Below are positions 34,063-43,489 of a DNA stretch of 64,000 nucleotides, piece by piece; the stretch's first letter is position 1; each line of letters starts with the position of its first letter. The translations under genes and the position numbers were made by a program. The notes under the pieces were generated by a model. The model did not search any database, had not been told where the DNA came from, and saw only the letters and a list, made by a program, of their open reading frames with translations. The stretch is from Pseudomonas sp. HN11 (GTDB lineage Bacteria; Pseudomonadota; Gammaproteobacteria; Pseudomonadales; Pseudomonadaceae). The stretch is from assembly GCF_021390155.1 (NCBI RefSeq), contig NZ_CP089985.1, forward strand, positions 3,359,001-3,423,000. Direction: 5' to 3'.

Positions 34063-35202
34063 TCAGTCTGTGGCCCGTCGTGCAGCCAGGGTTTCGACAT
34101 GGACCTTGCTACCGGCGCTGAGCTTGTCGGCCCGTTCCACCACCACCCGCTCACCCGCCTTCAAGCCTTGGATGATCTGCCAGTCGGGGCCGAGCATCGC
34201 GCCGGTGCTGACGATGCGCTCCCGAATCACGCCTTGGGCGTCGACCAGCATCAGCCGAGCTTGTCCGTCGGTGCCACGCTGCAACGCCTGCTGCGGCACG
34301 AACAACGCCTGTGGGTCGACCCCAGCCGGCGCCACCACCCTTACGTACATACCGGGCAGCAGCACGTTATCGGGGTTGGGAAACTCACCGCGCAAGGTCA
34401 CCTGGCCGGTGCTGCGGTCTACGGAAATATCGGAGAACAGCAGCTTGCCCACGAGAGTCTGCGCCGGTGTGCCAACCTGCAACGAGACCTGGGGCGCACC
34501 CTCCCCAGGCAACACCAGGCGGCCGTTGGCCACCGCTTGGCGCAACGCCACGACCTGTTCGGCGGGCTGGGTGAAATCAGCGTAGATCGGGTCCAGTTGC
34601 TGAATCCGTGCCATCTGTGTGGCCTCGTCCTGGCCGACCAGCGCGCCCTCACTGACCAGCGCACGGCCTATGCGACCGCTGATCGACGCACGCACCTGGC
34701 AGTAATCCAGATTGAGTTGTGCGGTGGCCCGGTCAGCTTCTGCGGCCAGACGGTCGGCCTTGGCGCGCTTGAGGTCGGCCATCGCGTCATCAAATAACTG
34801 CGGGCTGACCGCATTGATCTCGACCAATTGCTTGTAGCGCTGCACATGCGCGTTGGCGCGATAGACGTCCGCCTCGGCCCTGGCCAGATCACCTTCGACC
34901 CGCATCAGTTTGGCCTTGAGCGGTGCCGGGTCGATGCTGAATAGCAACTGACCGGCCTTGACGTCACTGCCTTCGACAAAATGCCGCGCCAGCACCACCC
35001 CGGCAACCCGCGCGCGCACTTCTGCGACGCGCACCGGCTCGATGCGGCCCGGCAGCTCGGCAGTCATGGCAAAGGCGCGGGGTTGTACGGTCAGGGTCTT
35101 GACTTGCGCCGGCAGCGTCCTGGACGCCACGGGCGGCGGCGCAGGGTCGCAGCCGCCAAGGGCCAGCGCAGCAAACAGCAGTGTCGATACAGCCTTGTGC
35201 AT
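34063..35202 (-). CDS. RND efflux periplasmic adaptor (membrane fusion protein)
   Basis: A 379-residue HlyD/AcrA/MexE-type adaptor. It has a lipoprotein signal (lipobox LGGC at residues 15-18, basic MHK start). The lipoyl-like half motif is GRIEPVRVAEVRARVAGVV (about 52-70), followed by the alpha-helical hairpin (about 95-165) and the second lipoyl half RASISGRIGRALVSEGALV. The beta-barrel then runs to about residue 290 and the membrane-proximal domain to the end. AAGGA precedes the ATG. It couples the RND protein to an outer-membrane channel. It lies 64 bp downstream of the aminotransferase gene on the same strand, probably within the receptor operon. Confidence 0.92.
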   Translation of the reverse strand: MHKAVSTLLFAALALGGCDPAPPPVASRTLPAQVKTLTVQPRAFAMTAELPGRIEPVRVAEVRARVAGVVLARHFVEGSDVKAGQLLFSIDPAPLKAKLMRVEGDLARAEADVYRANAHVQRYKQLVEINAVSPQLFDDAMADLKRAKADRLAAEADRATAQLNLDYCQVRASISGRIGRALVSEGALVGQDEATQMARIQQLDPIYADFTQPAEQVVALRQAVANGRLVLPGEGAPQVSLQVGTPAQTLVGKLLFSDISVDRSTGQVTLRGEFPNPDNVLLPGMYVRVVAPAGVDPQALFVPQQALQRGTDGQARLMLVDAQGVIRERIVSTGAMLGPDWQIIQGLKAGERVVVERADKLSAGSKVHVETLAARRATD

Positions 35203-35266
35203 GTGTCGTCCTTACGCTGAAAAATGCGCACTTCCATGCCATTGGCAGGCACCGGGCATCGCTCGA

Positions 35267-36682
35267 TCAGGGCTGCGTGGCGATCGAGTGGGCGGCCTGG
35301 AACAGGATCTGCGCAACAAAATCAATTTCCTGCTCGGTAATGATCAGCGGCGGCAGGAAGCGCACCGTTGCTCCGTGACGCCCACCCAGCTCGACGATCA
35401 ACCCATGTTTGAGGCACGCCTGCTGGAAAGCCTTGGCCCGCGCACTGTCCACCGGCGGATGCCCTTGTACATCAGGCTCCCCGCACGGGTCGACGATTTC
35501 CATGCCGAGCATCAGGCCACGGCCGCGAACATCACCGACCCAGGCGAATTCACTTTGCAGCGCCTGCAACTGCTTGCGCAAGTGCGCGCCGACCGTCTCG
35601 GCGTGGGCCACCAGGTCATTGTCGCGGATGAAGCGCAAGGTCGCCGTACCGGCCGCCATAGCCAATTGATTGCCTCGGAAAGTGCCGGCATGCGCACCGG
35701 GTTGCCAGACATCCAGCGCGTCGTTATAGACCATGACCGACAACGGCAGGCCACCACCGATGGCCTTGGACAGGGTGATGACGTCCGGGGTGATACCCGA
35801 TTGCTCGAAACCGAACATACGGCCGCTGCGGGCAATGCCGCATTGGATTTCGTCGACGATCAGCGGGATACCGTGGGCACGGGTCAAGCGTCGCAGTTCC
35901 TGGAGCCAGCGGTCCGGCGCGGCGATCACACCGCCCTCGCCCTGGATCGGCTCCAGGATCATCGCAGCCGGCAATGTCACACCGCTTTCCGGGTCGTTGA
36001 GCAGATGTTCCAGGTAGCGCACGTTGAGGGTTACACCTTGATCGCCGGCAACACCAAACGGGCAGCGGTAATCATGCGGGTACGGCAGGCGTTGCACGCC
36101 CGGCATCAAGGCGCCGAGGGCATTTTTTGGTGACAGGTTGCCGCTGATGGCCAAGGTGCCCAGGGTCATGCCGTGATAAGCACCTTCGAACGCCAGCACC
36201 GAATGACGACCGGTTGCGGTGCGAGTCAGTTTGAGTGCGGCTTCCACGGCATCCGCACCGCTGGGGCCGCAAAACTGGATACGCGCGTTGCGCGCGAAGT
36301 CTGCCGGCAGGCAGCCGAAGACTTCCTGGACGAAGGCATCCTTGACCGGCGTCATCAGGTCCAGGGTATGCATGGGCACACCGGCCGCCATCACGTGCGT
36401 GATCGCCTCGATGACCACGGGGTGGTTATGGCCCAGCGCGAGGGTTCCTGCGCCAGCCAGGCAATCGACGAATACTTGCCCGCGACTGTCCTGTACGTAG
36501 ATTCCATAGGCGCGTTCAAGCACCAGGGGGATGCGTCGTGGGTAGCTGCGGGCGTTTGATTCCTGCTGTTGCTGGCGCTCGAGCATCGGCGTCAGGTCCA
36601 GGCAATAAGGGTGGGACAGGCCGGTATGCGCCAGGCGTAGCTGTGGCGCACCACCGTGCGTGGCATTCGAAAAAGCGCTCAT
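35267..36682 (-). CDS. dat: Diaminobutyrate-2-oxoglutarate aminotransferase (PvdH-like)
   Basis: A 471-residue class III PLP aminotransferase that makes L-2,4-diaminobutyrate from aspartate semialdehyde and glutamate. Visible features are the PLP phosphate segment CGPSGADAVEAALK (about residues 121-134), AYHGMTLGTLAISGN (about 147-161), the Asp in IVDEIQCGI (about 252-260) and the Schiff-base Lys in TLSKAIGGGLPLSV (about 281). I start at the ATG 36,682, which has GGAGGA 4-5 bases upstream; the frame continues 23 codons further without a good site. In Pseudomonas this enzyme feeds Dab to siderophore NRPSs. That fits the second module of the large NRPS, whose pocket reads as a Dab type. It lies 117 bp after the receptor gene. 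Confidence 0.88.
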   Translation of the reverse strand: MSAFSNATHGGAPQLRLAHTGLSHPYCLDLTPMLERQQQQESNARSYPRRIPLVLERAYGIYVQDSRGQVFVDCLAGAGTLALGHNHPVVIEAITHVMAAGVPMHTLDLMTPVKDAFVQEVFGCLPADFARNARIQFCGPSGADAVEAALKLTRTATGRHSVLAFEGAYHGMTLGTLAISGNLSPKNALGALMPGVQRLPYPHDYRCPFGVAGDQGVTLNVRYLEHLLNDPESGVTLPAAMILEPIQGEGGVIAAPDRWLQELRRLTRAHGIPLIVDEIQCGIARSGRMFGFEQSGITPDVITLSKAIGGGLPLSVMVYNDALDVWQPGAHAGTFRGNQLAMAAGTATLRFIRDNDLVAHAETVGAHLRKQLQALQSEFAWVGDVRGRGLMLGMEIVDPCGEPDVQGHPPVDSARAKAFQQACLKHGLIVELGGRHGATVRFLPPLIITEQEIDFVAQILFQAAHSIATQP

Positions 36683-36799
36683 GAGATCCTCCATGGAGGC
36701 TGGGTGTGGAAGCAAGTGGGACTGCCTGGGCACAAGCGCGCCAGGCAGCAAACAGCTTGAAACCAGACGCTGGGAATGCGTATCCCTGCGCCCATCGAC

Positions 36800-38860
36800 T
36801 TACATGTCGTAACGCAATACCAGACCGAATGTGCGCGGGGCGCCCACATCGATGATGTCGCCAATGCGGTTGCTGGTGACGTATTCCTTGCCGAAGGCGT
36901 TTTTCAGGTAACCGGACACCGCAACGTTCTTGGTCACTTTGTATTCAGTGCTGAAATTGGTCAGCACGTAGTTGTCACTGCGGCGTACTTTGCTGACGTT
37001 GCCGTTGGCGTCGAACTCGAAGTCGGACGGCGCGGTGCTCTGGTAGGTGAGATCGGTGTTGAGGGTCAGGCGGTCGTTCCAGCGGTAGGTACCGCCCACC
37101 GACATTTTGTATTTCGGCGAGTAGAGGAACGGCTGGCCGCTACGATCCAGGCCGTCGCCGGTGTTGAAGTCCTTGTATTTGGCATCGGTGACGGCGCCGC
37201 CGATGTTCAGGGTCAACTGCTCACCGAAGTCTTTTTCGACGCTGACTTCCAGGCCCTTGATGTCGCTGCGACCGGCGTTGTACACAAGGAAGAAATCGCC
37301 CGACGGATCGAGCACGCTGACCTGCTGGTCTTTCCAATCGGTGTAGTACAGGTTGGCGCGCGCACGCAGGCTCTTCTCGAGGAACGACCCACGGTACGAC
37401 AGCTCGTAGTTGGTGGTGTATTCCGGATCGTAAGCCTGGTGGCCGCCACCGGCACGCACGTTGACGCCACCGCCTCGGTAGCCTTTCTGCACCATGAAAC
37501 CGACGTACTGATCAGGAATGAACTGATAATCGACGCCCAGCTTCGGCAGGAACGCGTGGAAGCTCTTCTTGACCTTGCCAGGACTGGAGAAATCATCCTG
37601 CTCGATATCGGTGTCGTTGGTTTCGTAGTCGTAGCGCAGGCCGGTGATCAAGGTCCAGTTCGGCGCGAAATCCCAGTCCACTTCGCCAAACAGTGCGGCG
37701 TTGTTGATAGCGACATCGCCTTTGGCCGCACCGCGTTGCACATTGTTGAACAGCAAGCGGTCGTGGAAGCTGTTGGTAGTGCGGCCAAAATACACGCCAC
37801 CGAAGCTGCGGACCGTGTCGGACTCATAACCCAGGCGCAGTTCCTGGCTGAACATGTTGCCGGCCTGATTACGCAGGATCTCGTTGTTCGCCGTGGCGGT
37901 CTGGTCGAAGTCCTTGCGCGCCGTGTAGTCCGAGTGGGTGTAGGTGGTCAGGTTGGTCAGTGTCCAGGCATCGTTGAGGCGCCAGTCGATCTTCGCGCTC
38001 AGGGTGTCCTGGTTAAGGTTGTCGTAGGCCTTGGTGTTCGAGGCGATCTTGTAATACTGCACCTTGTCGCCGATGCGGGTGATCGAGTTGTCACCCTGGC
38101 GGTGTTCGTTGTGTGCGTAGGTCAACAGCACATCGGTGTCATCGTTCGGCGTGATCAACAACTTGCCGCGATAGTTGCTCGTGCGGTGCGGGTTGGCATC
38201 GTCGTGATTGGTGGTGTTGCGGATATAACCGTCGCCGTCCTGGGTATCGATGGCGATGCGGCCGGCGATCTTGTCGTCGACGATCGAGCCACCGCCGGCC
38301 ACGGCAACGCCGTGTTCACCGTAATTGCCAATATTGGTCTGGGCGGAGAAGGACGGATCGAAGGTTGGATTCTTGGTCTGGATCACCACCGCGCCAGCCA
38401 GGGAATTGCGGCCTTGGGTGGTGGACTGCGGGCCAAGGAAGACTTCGACCTGCTCCGTGTCCCACAGGCCGATCGGGCTCAATGTCAGCGCCCGGTTCGG
38501 TTGTTGGGCGCCATCGACGTACACCGACACCGCGCCGTTCAAGGTCGCCGGGCCCTGGTCATCGAAACCCGACACCGGTACACCACGGATCCCCCAGTTT
38601 TCGTTACCGGCCTGGTTGTACACGCCAGGGGTGCGGGCGAATACGTCGATCAGGTTGTGATCGGCTTTGTCGCGCAATTGCTGTTCGGTCACGACGGCGA
38701 CGCTCGACTGAGTCTTCTCAAGCGAGCGGTTGATTTTTTCACCGGTGACGGTGACCGGCGCAATCTCCAGGGCAACGGGTTGATCGTCCGCCCATGCGCT
38801 GTTCAACAGGCACATGGCTGAGCCTACCGCCAACGCAAGTGTATTGATTTTGTAATTCAC
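36800..38860 (-). CDS. TonB-dependent siderophore receptor
   Basis: A 686-residue outer-membrane receptor. It has a signal peptide (cleavage near AWADDQ) and then a plug starting with VTVTGEKI, the TonB-box region. VDGAQQPNR and QVEVFLGPQST, NSLAGAVVIQTK are conserved plug motifs. The 22-strand barrel ends in GLVLRYDM. There is no N-terminal signalling (STN) extension, so it is a simple receptor rather than a transducer coupled to a sigma factor. The start codon is GTG (38,860), with AGGGGGG upstream. A Fur-box-like sequence lies about 100 bp upstream. Placed divergently from the NRPS genes, it is the probable receptor for the ferric lipopeptide siderophore. Confidence 0.92.
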   Translation of the reverse strand: MNYKINTLALAVGSAMCLLNSAWADDQPVALEIAPVTVTGEKINRSLEKTQSSVAVVTEQQLRDKADHNLIDVFARTPGVYNQAGNENWGIRGVPVSGFDDQGPATLNGAVSVYVDGAQQPNRALTLSPIGLWDTEQVEVFLGPQSTTQGRNSLAGAVVIQTKNPTFDPSFSAQTNIGNYGEHGVAVAGGGSIVDDKIAGRIAIDTQDGDGYIRNTTNHDDANPHRTSNYRGKLLITPNDDTDVLLTYAHNEHRQGDNSITRIGDKVQYYKIASNTKAYDNLNQDTLSAKIDWRLNDAWTLTNLTTYTHSDYTARKDFDQTATANNEILRNQAGNMFSQELRLGYESDTVRSFGGVYFGRTTNSFHDRLLFNNVQRGAAKGDVAINNAALFGEVDWDFAPNWTLITGLRYDYETNDTDIEQDDFSSPGKVKKSFHAFLPKLGVDYQFIPDQYVGFMVQKGYRGGGVNVRAGGGHQAYDPEYTTNYELSYRGSFLEKSLRARANLYYTDWKDQQVSVLDPSGDFFLVYNAGRSDIKGLEVSVEKDFGEQLTLNIGGAVTDAKYKDFNTGDGLDRSGQPFLYSPKYKMSVGGTYRWNDRLTLNTDLTYQSTAPSDFEFDANGNVSKVRRSDNYVLTNFSTEYKVTKNVAVSGYLKNAFGKEYVTSNRIGDIIDVGAPRTFGLVLRYDM

Positions 38861-38962
38861 GCCCCGCCCCCCTACTGCAATTATTTGTATTTTTATCCGT
38901 TGGCAAACCGCTGTTTTTTCCCAGCGGGGCGGAGTCTAGTCGAAAAAAAATATTAAAGGAAT

Positions 38963-38981
38963 AGTATTGATAATCCCTCTC
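38963..38981. promoter_or_regulatory. Probable Fur box in the divergent siderophore promoter
   Basis: AGTATTGATAATCCCTCTC matches the 19-bp Fur consensus (GATAATGATAATCATTATC) at 13 positions by my count, including the uninterrupted TGATAATC core. It lies between the receptor gene (starting leftward at 38,860) and the hydroxylase gene (39,115), so it could silence both operons in iron-replete cells. The right half-site is weak. Confidence 0.55.
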
Positions 38982-39114
38982 ATTCACACCTAATATGCTT
39001 TCTGTATTCACATATACACATTACGTTTCAAAGTCTCACCGAGGCCACTGCCCAGTTTTAACGGCCTGCTGTCACGTTGCTACAGAGCCAAAAAATAAAC
39101 AGGATGTGCAAAGG

Positions 39115-40092
39115 ATGACCTCAATCGAACACCCAAACGGACGTTCCGAGCCTGTTTCAATCAAGGATCAAGCCCACGGTGCAGCGGTATTGCCAAGGTA
39201 CGTGCAGGCTACCCCAGGCCAATCGATCCATGCGCTCGAGCCCACGATCCGTGACAGCCTTGATGACAGCCTGCATACGGTGGGCGGCGTGCTGTTTCGC
39301 GGTTTCAACGTCGCCACCCCGATAGACTTCAAACGCTTTGCCGCCAGTTTCGGCGCGCCGCTGGCCAGCTACGAGTTCGGCTCCACGCCACGTAGCAAAG
39401 TGTTCGCCGGGGTCTACAGCTCGACGGAATATCCGGCCCACCAATTCATCCCTTTGCACAATGAGCAGGCCTATACCCGCCCCTGGCCCTCGCGTATCTG
39501 GTTTCACTGCATCAAGGCCAGTGAAACCGGTGGCGAAACGCCCATCTGCGACAGCCGCCTGATCTATCAGCGCATGCCCGCCGAGATTCGCGAGCTATTC
39601 GCCAGCCGCGAGTTGCTTTACGTGCGCAACTACAGCGGCGCCCTCGACCTGCCCTGGCAAAAAGTGTTCAACACCGAAGACCGCGCCCAGGTCGAACGCT
39701 ATTGCCGGGACAACGACATCGAGTGGGAATGGAAAGCCGACGGCGACCTACGGACCCGTCAGCGCTGCGCCGCCGTGTTGCGGCACCCCGAGACCGGCGA
39801 GTGGGTCTGGTTCAATCAGGCGCATCTGTTTCACGTCTCGGCCATTGAACCCGACGTGCGTGCCAGCCTGCTGGCGGCCGTTGGTGAAGAGAACCTGCCG
39901 CGCCACGTGTATTTCGGCGACGGGTCGGCGATTCCCGATGCGATGCTCGATACGGTGCGTGCGGTCTATGACCAGACCGCCGTCAGCTTCCCTTGGGAAC
40001 CCGGCGACATTCTGATGCTCGACAACCGACTGGTCGCCCACGGGCGCAATCCTTATACCGGTGACCGTAAAGTCATCGTGGCCATGGCGTAA
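39115..40092 (+). CDS. SyrP-like Fe(II)/2-oxoglutarate beta-hydroxylase 1
   Basis: A 325-residue TauD/SyrP-type non-haem iron dioxygenase. It would hydroxylate the beta-carbon of a carrier-bound amino acid (Asp or His in siderophore systems). Iron ligands are His and Glu in PLHNEQAY (about residue 120) and the distal His in NRLVAHGRNPYTG (about 310), with the 2-oxoglutarate Arg just after (GDRKV). LFRGFNV and ETGGETPICD are SyrP-family landmarks. I start at the ATG 39,115 (MTSIEHPNG); the frame runs 40 codons upstream into the Fur-box region without a ribosome site. It is the first gene of the biosynthetic operon, 8 bp before the acyl-AMP ligase gene. Which of the two hydroxylases serves His and which Asp cannot be told by eye. 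Confidence 0.87.
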   Translation: MTSIEHPNGRSEPVSIKDQAHGAAVLPRYVQATPGQSIHALEPTIRDSLDDSLHTVGGVLFRGFNVATPIDFKRFAASFGAPLASYEFGSTPRSKVFAGVYSSTEYPAHQFIPLHNEQAYTRPWPSRIWFHCIKASETGGETPICDSRLIYQRMPAEIRELFASRELLYVRNYSGALDLPWQKVFNTEDRAQVERYCRDNDIEWEWKADGDLRTRQRCAAVLRHPETGEWVWFNQAHLFHVSAIEPDVRASLLAAVGEENLPRHVYFGDGSAIPDAMLDTVRAVYDQTAVSFPWEPGDILMLDNRLVAHGRNPYTGDRKVIVAMA

Positions 40093-40100
40093 ATCCCACC

Positions 40101-43100
40101 ATGTTTGCATTCAATCACTGGATCGAAGTGCTGGAGGCCAGCGCCCTGCACTTCCCGCAACGTGCTGCCTTGCATTTCCTGCCGGACGGCGTCGAGATCG
40201 GCGAAACGCTGACGTTTGGCCAATTGCACGAACAGTCCCAATCCCTGGCGGCCGCCTTGCAGGCGCGTTGCAGCCCAGGCGACCGCGTGTTGTTGATGCT
40301 GCCGAGCAGCCTCGATTATGCACGCGTGTTCTGCGCCTGCTTATATGCGGGGCTGATCGCCGTGCCGCTGTTCCCGCCGCCGTCACGCAAGCCGCGCCAT
40401 CTGGATCGCGTGCGCAATGTCGTGATCGATGCGCAGCCAGCACTGATCCTTGCGCCCGTGGATCATTGCGAAGGTCTACGCGAATTGGTGGAAAATCGCG
40501 TCGATGTGTTGACCGTCAACGACCTCTGCGGCCCCGCACCTGATCAGTGGCAACGGCCGGCGGTCGATGGCGCCAGCGTGGCGTTCCTGCAATACACATC
40601 GGGCTCGACCGGCACGCCCAAAGGCGTTGAAGTGCGCCAGCGCAACCTGATCGCCAACGTCGAATTGATGCGCAAGGCCTACGGTTTCGATGAGCACGGC
40701 GCCATGGTCAACTGGCTGCCGCTGTACCACGACATGGGCCTGATCGGCGGCGTACTCGCCCCGCTCTACAGCGGCATGCCGTGCTACCTGATGGCCTCGC
40801 AGACCTTCGTGAATGCACCGTCCACATGGCTGCAGGCCTTGAGTCGCTACCGCGCTACCGCAAGTTTCGCGCCGAATTTTGCCTATGCCCTGTGCAACCG
40901 CGTGGTCAGCGACAGCCTTATCGCCCAGCTCGATCTGAGCGCCTGGCAGCACGCAATCAACGGCGCCGAGCCGATCCATCCCACCACCCTCGACGCCTTC
41001 GCCCGGCGCTTTGCCACGTGTGGCCTCAACCCCATGGCCATCAGCCCCGGTTACGGCCAGGCCGAAGCCACCTTGTGCGTCAGCGCAACGCCCGCTGACG
41101 CGCTCCCGGTGGTGTTGCGGCTGGACAAAAGCGTACTGGAAACCGGCCACGTGGCCCTGGCGTCCGACGACGCCGCTGCGGTTGAATTTGTCGCCTGTGG
41201 CTACCCGCAAGCGCTTCACACCATCGCCATTGCGGACCCGAACACCCACGAACGCTGCGCCGTCGACCGCATCGGAGAAGTCTGGCTGCAAGGCCCGAGC
41301 AACGCAGAGGCCTACTGGAAAAACCCCGATGCCAGCCGCTACGCGTTCGAGGCGCAGATTGTCGGTGAGCCCGGCCATTACCTGCGCTCAGGTGACCTGG
41401 GCTTCATGCATGAAGGTCAAATCGTCATCTGCGGCCGCCTCAAAGACCTGCTGATCCTCAACGGTCGCAACCTTTACCCCCACGACATCGAGTTTGCGAT
41501 CACCGACAGTGAGCCGGGCATCCGCACCGGACGCATCGCGGCCTTCTCGGAGATGGACCCGCTGCTCGGTCGCGAGAAACTGGTGATCGTTGCCGAACCG
41601 CAGCGCAAGTTCGTCGACCCGGAGCATCACCCGGCGTTGTTCGCGTCGATGCAAACCGCCGTGCGTGAAGCAGCCGACTGCGGCATCGACCAGATTGTGC
41701 TGGTGCAGGCCGGCACCATCCCGATGACCACCAGCGGCAAGATCGCCCGCCAGGGTGCCCGCAGCCAATTGGCGGCCGGTACCCTGAGCATCATCGCCCA
41801 GAGCGGCGGTCAGGCAAGCACGCCAGTTGAACGCATCGATGTCGAGCAATTGTGCCGACAGCCGAGCGTTTCGGCCTGCCAGCAGTGGCTGGAACAGACG
41901 TTGATTGAGGTCAATCCGTACCTCAGCGTAGACGTCGAGCTCAGCCTGATCGGCTTGGGCCTGGACTCCATCGGCATCGCCGATTTTGCCGCCCGCCTGC
42001 ACCGCGACCTGGGCTGGGACCTCGACACCCAGAGCCTGTTCGGCGAACGACGCCTGGCCGAATGGGCGCAGGCGCTGCTCGTGTACCTCCGGACTCCGGC
42101 ACCCATTGCCAGTCTTGAATCAAACACTACTACCCACCCTAGCCGCCAATCCTTCGCCCAGCGCCGCCTGTGGTTCCTGCACCAGTTGAACCCGCAGGAC
42201 ACCCGCCACAACCTGGTATTGCACCTGAAGCTGCAAGGCCCATTGGACAGAGACGTCTTGTCGCAACGGCTCAATGCCCTGGTCGAGCGTCACAGTGTGC
42301 TGCGCACGGTCTATCACGATAGCGTTGATGGCCCGCAGCAACAGGTGCTGCCGGCCAGCAACGTGCGTTTGACCCTCCATGATCAATTGCCGGACTGCCT
42401 GGCCCAGGAACACGCCACCCCGATCGACCTCAAGCAAGGCCCGCTGCTACGCGCCCATCTGATCAGCCACGATCACCAGCATGACCTGCTGCTGACCCTG
42501 CACCACATCGCCTTCGACGGCCGCTCCGCACAACTGCTGCTGGCTGAACTGGCGGCTCAGGCCGCCAACGAAACGCCGGTGCAGTATCTGGACTTTGCCT
42601 GTTGGGAAGCTGCGCACTGGACAGACCAGCGTATCGCCACACACCAGGATTTCTGGCGCGAGCACCTGGTCGACGTGCCGCAAACCTTGGACCTGGGCGG
42701 CAGCGGCACTACCCGCGCCGAACACAGCCTGAATTTCAGCCTGCCCCAAGCTACCTGCGACGCCCTCGCCTGCGTCGCCCGTGAACACGGCATGACGCTG
42801 TTCATGCTGCTATTGGCCAGCTATCAGCTGGTGCTCAAGCAATTGGGCGGCCAGCAACGTTTTCTGCTTGGCACTGATGTGAGCGGCCGCCCGCTGGCCG
42901 TGCACAACGAGGTGATCGGCTTCTTCGTCAACCAACTGACCCTACGCTGTGAGATAGGCGAGAACGGCACGCTGGCGGACTTTTTCGCGCACGTGCGTGA
43001 TGAGGCGCGACTGGCGTATGCCCATCAGGACCTGCCGTTCGATCTGGTTGTCGCGGCGCTGGCCCCAACCCGGCGCCCCGGCCATTCGCCGCTGTTCCAG

Positions 43101-43472
43101 GTCAAGCTCAACTATCAACCGTCGCGGGTCGCGCCGGTCACCCTTGCCGGCGCACAACTGACGAGCATGGACGTCGCGCAGGCGCCGGGAGACTTCCATC
43201 TGGTGCTCGACCTGGTGCATGCCGGCCACGGCATCGACGCCACGCTCAAATACCGTGGCGAATACTTCGATCAGCCCCGAGCCTTGCGCTTGCAGCATTT
43301 GTGGAGCCGCCTACTCGGCGAAGCCCGTGATCTGCTCGGCGAGTCCCTGCCCGCCCTGGCCAAGCGCCTTGACAATTGGGATCAGGCTTTCCAGCGCGAA
43401 AGCCAGCAGTCCCAAGCGCTTGCAGGTCGCCGTCAGTTGCTGCAAACCAAACGTCGCTCACTGACCCTTTGA
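40101..43472 (+). CDS. Fatty-acyl-AMP ligase / acyl carrier / condensation protein (loading NRPS)
   Basis: A 1,123-residue starter protein. Residues 1-570 are a fatty-acyl-AMP ligase (YTSGSTGTPKGV at 165-176, WLPLYHDMGLIGG near 217, SGDLGF near 432). An acyl carrier domain follows, with the phosphopantetheine Ser623 in GLDSIG. Then comes a condensation domain (about 690-1,110) with intact HHIAFDG (His801-Gly807). It activates a fatty acid (octanoate in known corrugatins), loads it on its own carrier, and its C domain joins it to the first amino acid held by the next protein. The module order FAAL-ACP-C / C-like-A-T is only sensible if the C-like domain of the next protein is not catalytic, as is seen there. 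It is the lipoinitiation step. Confidence 0.92.
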   Translation: MFAFNHWIEVLEASALHFPQRAALHFLPDGVEIGETLTFGQLHEQSQSLAAALQARCSPGDRVLLMLPSSLDYARVFCACLYAGLIAVPLFPPPSRKPRHLDRVRNVVIDAQPALILAPVDHCEGLRELVENRVDVLTVNDLCGPAPDQWQRPAVDGASVAFLQYTSGSTGTPKGVEVRQRNLIANVELMRKAYGFDEHGAMVNWLPLYHDMGLIGGVLAPLYSGMPCYLMASQTFVNAPSTWLQALSRYRATASFAPNFAYALCNRVVSDSLIAQLDLSAWQHAINGAEPIHPTTLDAFARRFATCGLNPMAISPGYGQAEATLCVSATPADALPVVLRLDKSVLETGHVALASDDAAAVEFVACGYPQALHTIAIADPNTHERCAVDRIGEVWLQGPSNAEAYWKNPDASRYAFEAQIVGEPGHYLRSGDLGFMHEGQIVICGRLKDLLILNGRNLYPHDIEFAITDSEPGIRTGRIAAFSEMDPLLGREKLVIVAEPQRKFVDPEHHPALFASMQTAVREAADCGIDQIVLVQAGTIPMTTSGKIARQGARSQLAAGTLSIIAQSGGQASTPVERIDVEQLCRQPSVSACQQWLEQTLIEVNPYLSVDVELSLIGLGLDSIGIADFAARLHRDLGWDLDTQSLFGERRLAEWAQALLVYLRTPAPIASLESNTTTHPSRQSFAQRRLWFLHQLNPQDTRHNLVLHLKLQGPLDRDVLSQRLNALVERHSVLRTVYHDSVDGPQQQVLPASNVRLTLHDQLPDCLAQEHATPIDLKQGPLLRAHLISHDHQHDLLLTLHHIAFDGRSAQLLLAELAAQAANETPVQYLDFACWEAAHWTDQRIATHQDFWREHLVDVPQTLDLGGSGTTRAEHSLNFSLPQATCDALACVAREHGMTLFMLLLASYQLVLKQLGGQQRFLLGTDVSGRPLAVHNEVIGFFVNQLTLRCEIGENGTLADFFAHVRDEARLAYAHQDLPFDLVVAALAPTRRPGHSPLFQVKLNYQPSRVAPVTLAGAQLTSMDVAQAPGDFHLVLDLVHAGHGIDATLKYRGEYFDQPRALRLQHLWSRLLGEARDLLGESLPALAKRLDNWDQAFQRESQQSQALAGRRQLLQTKRRSLTL

Positions 43473-43489
43473 TCAAGGTAGATGCCTGT

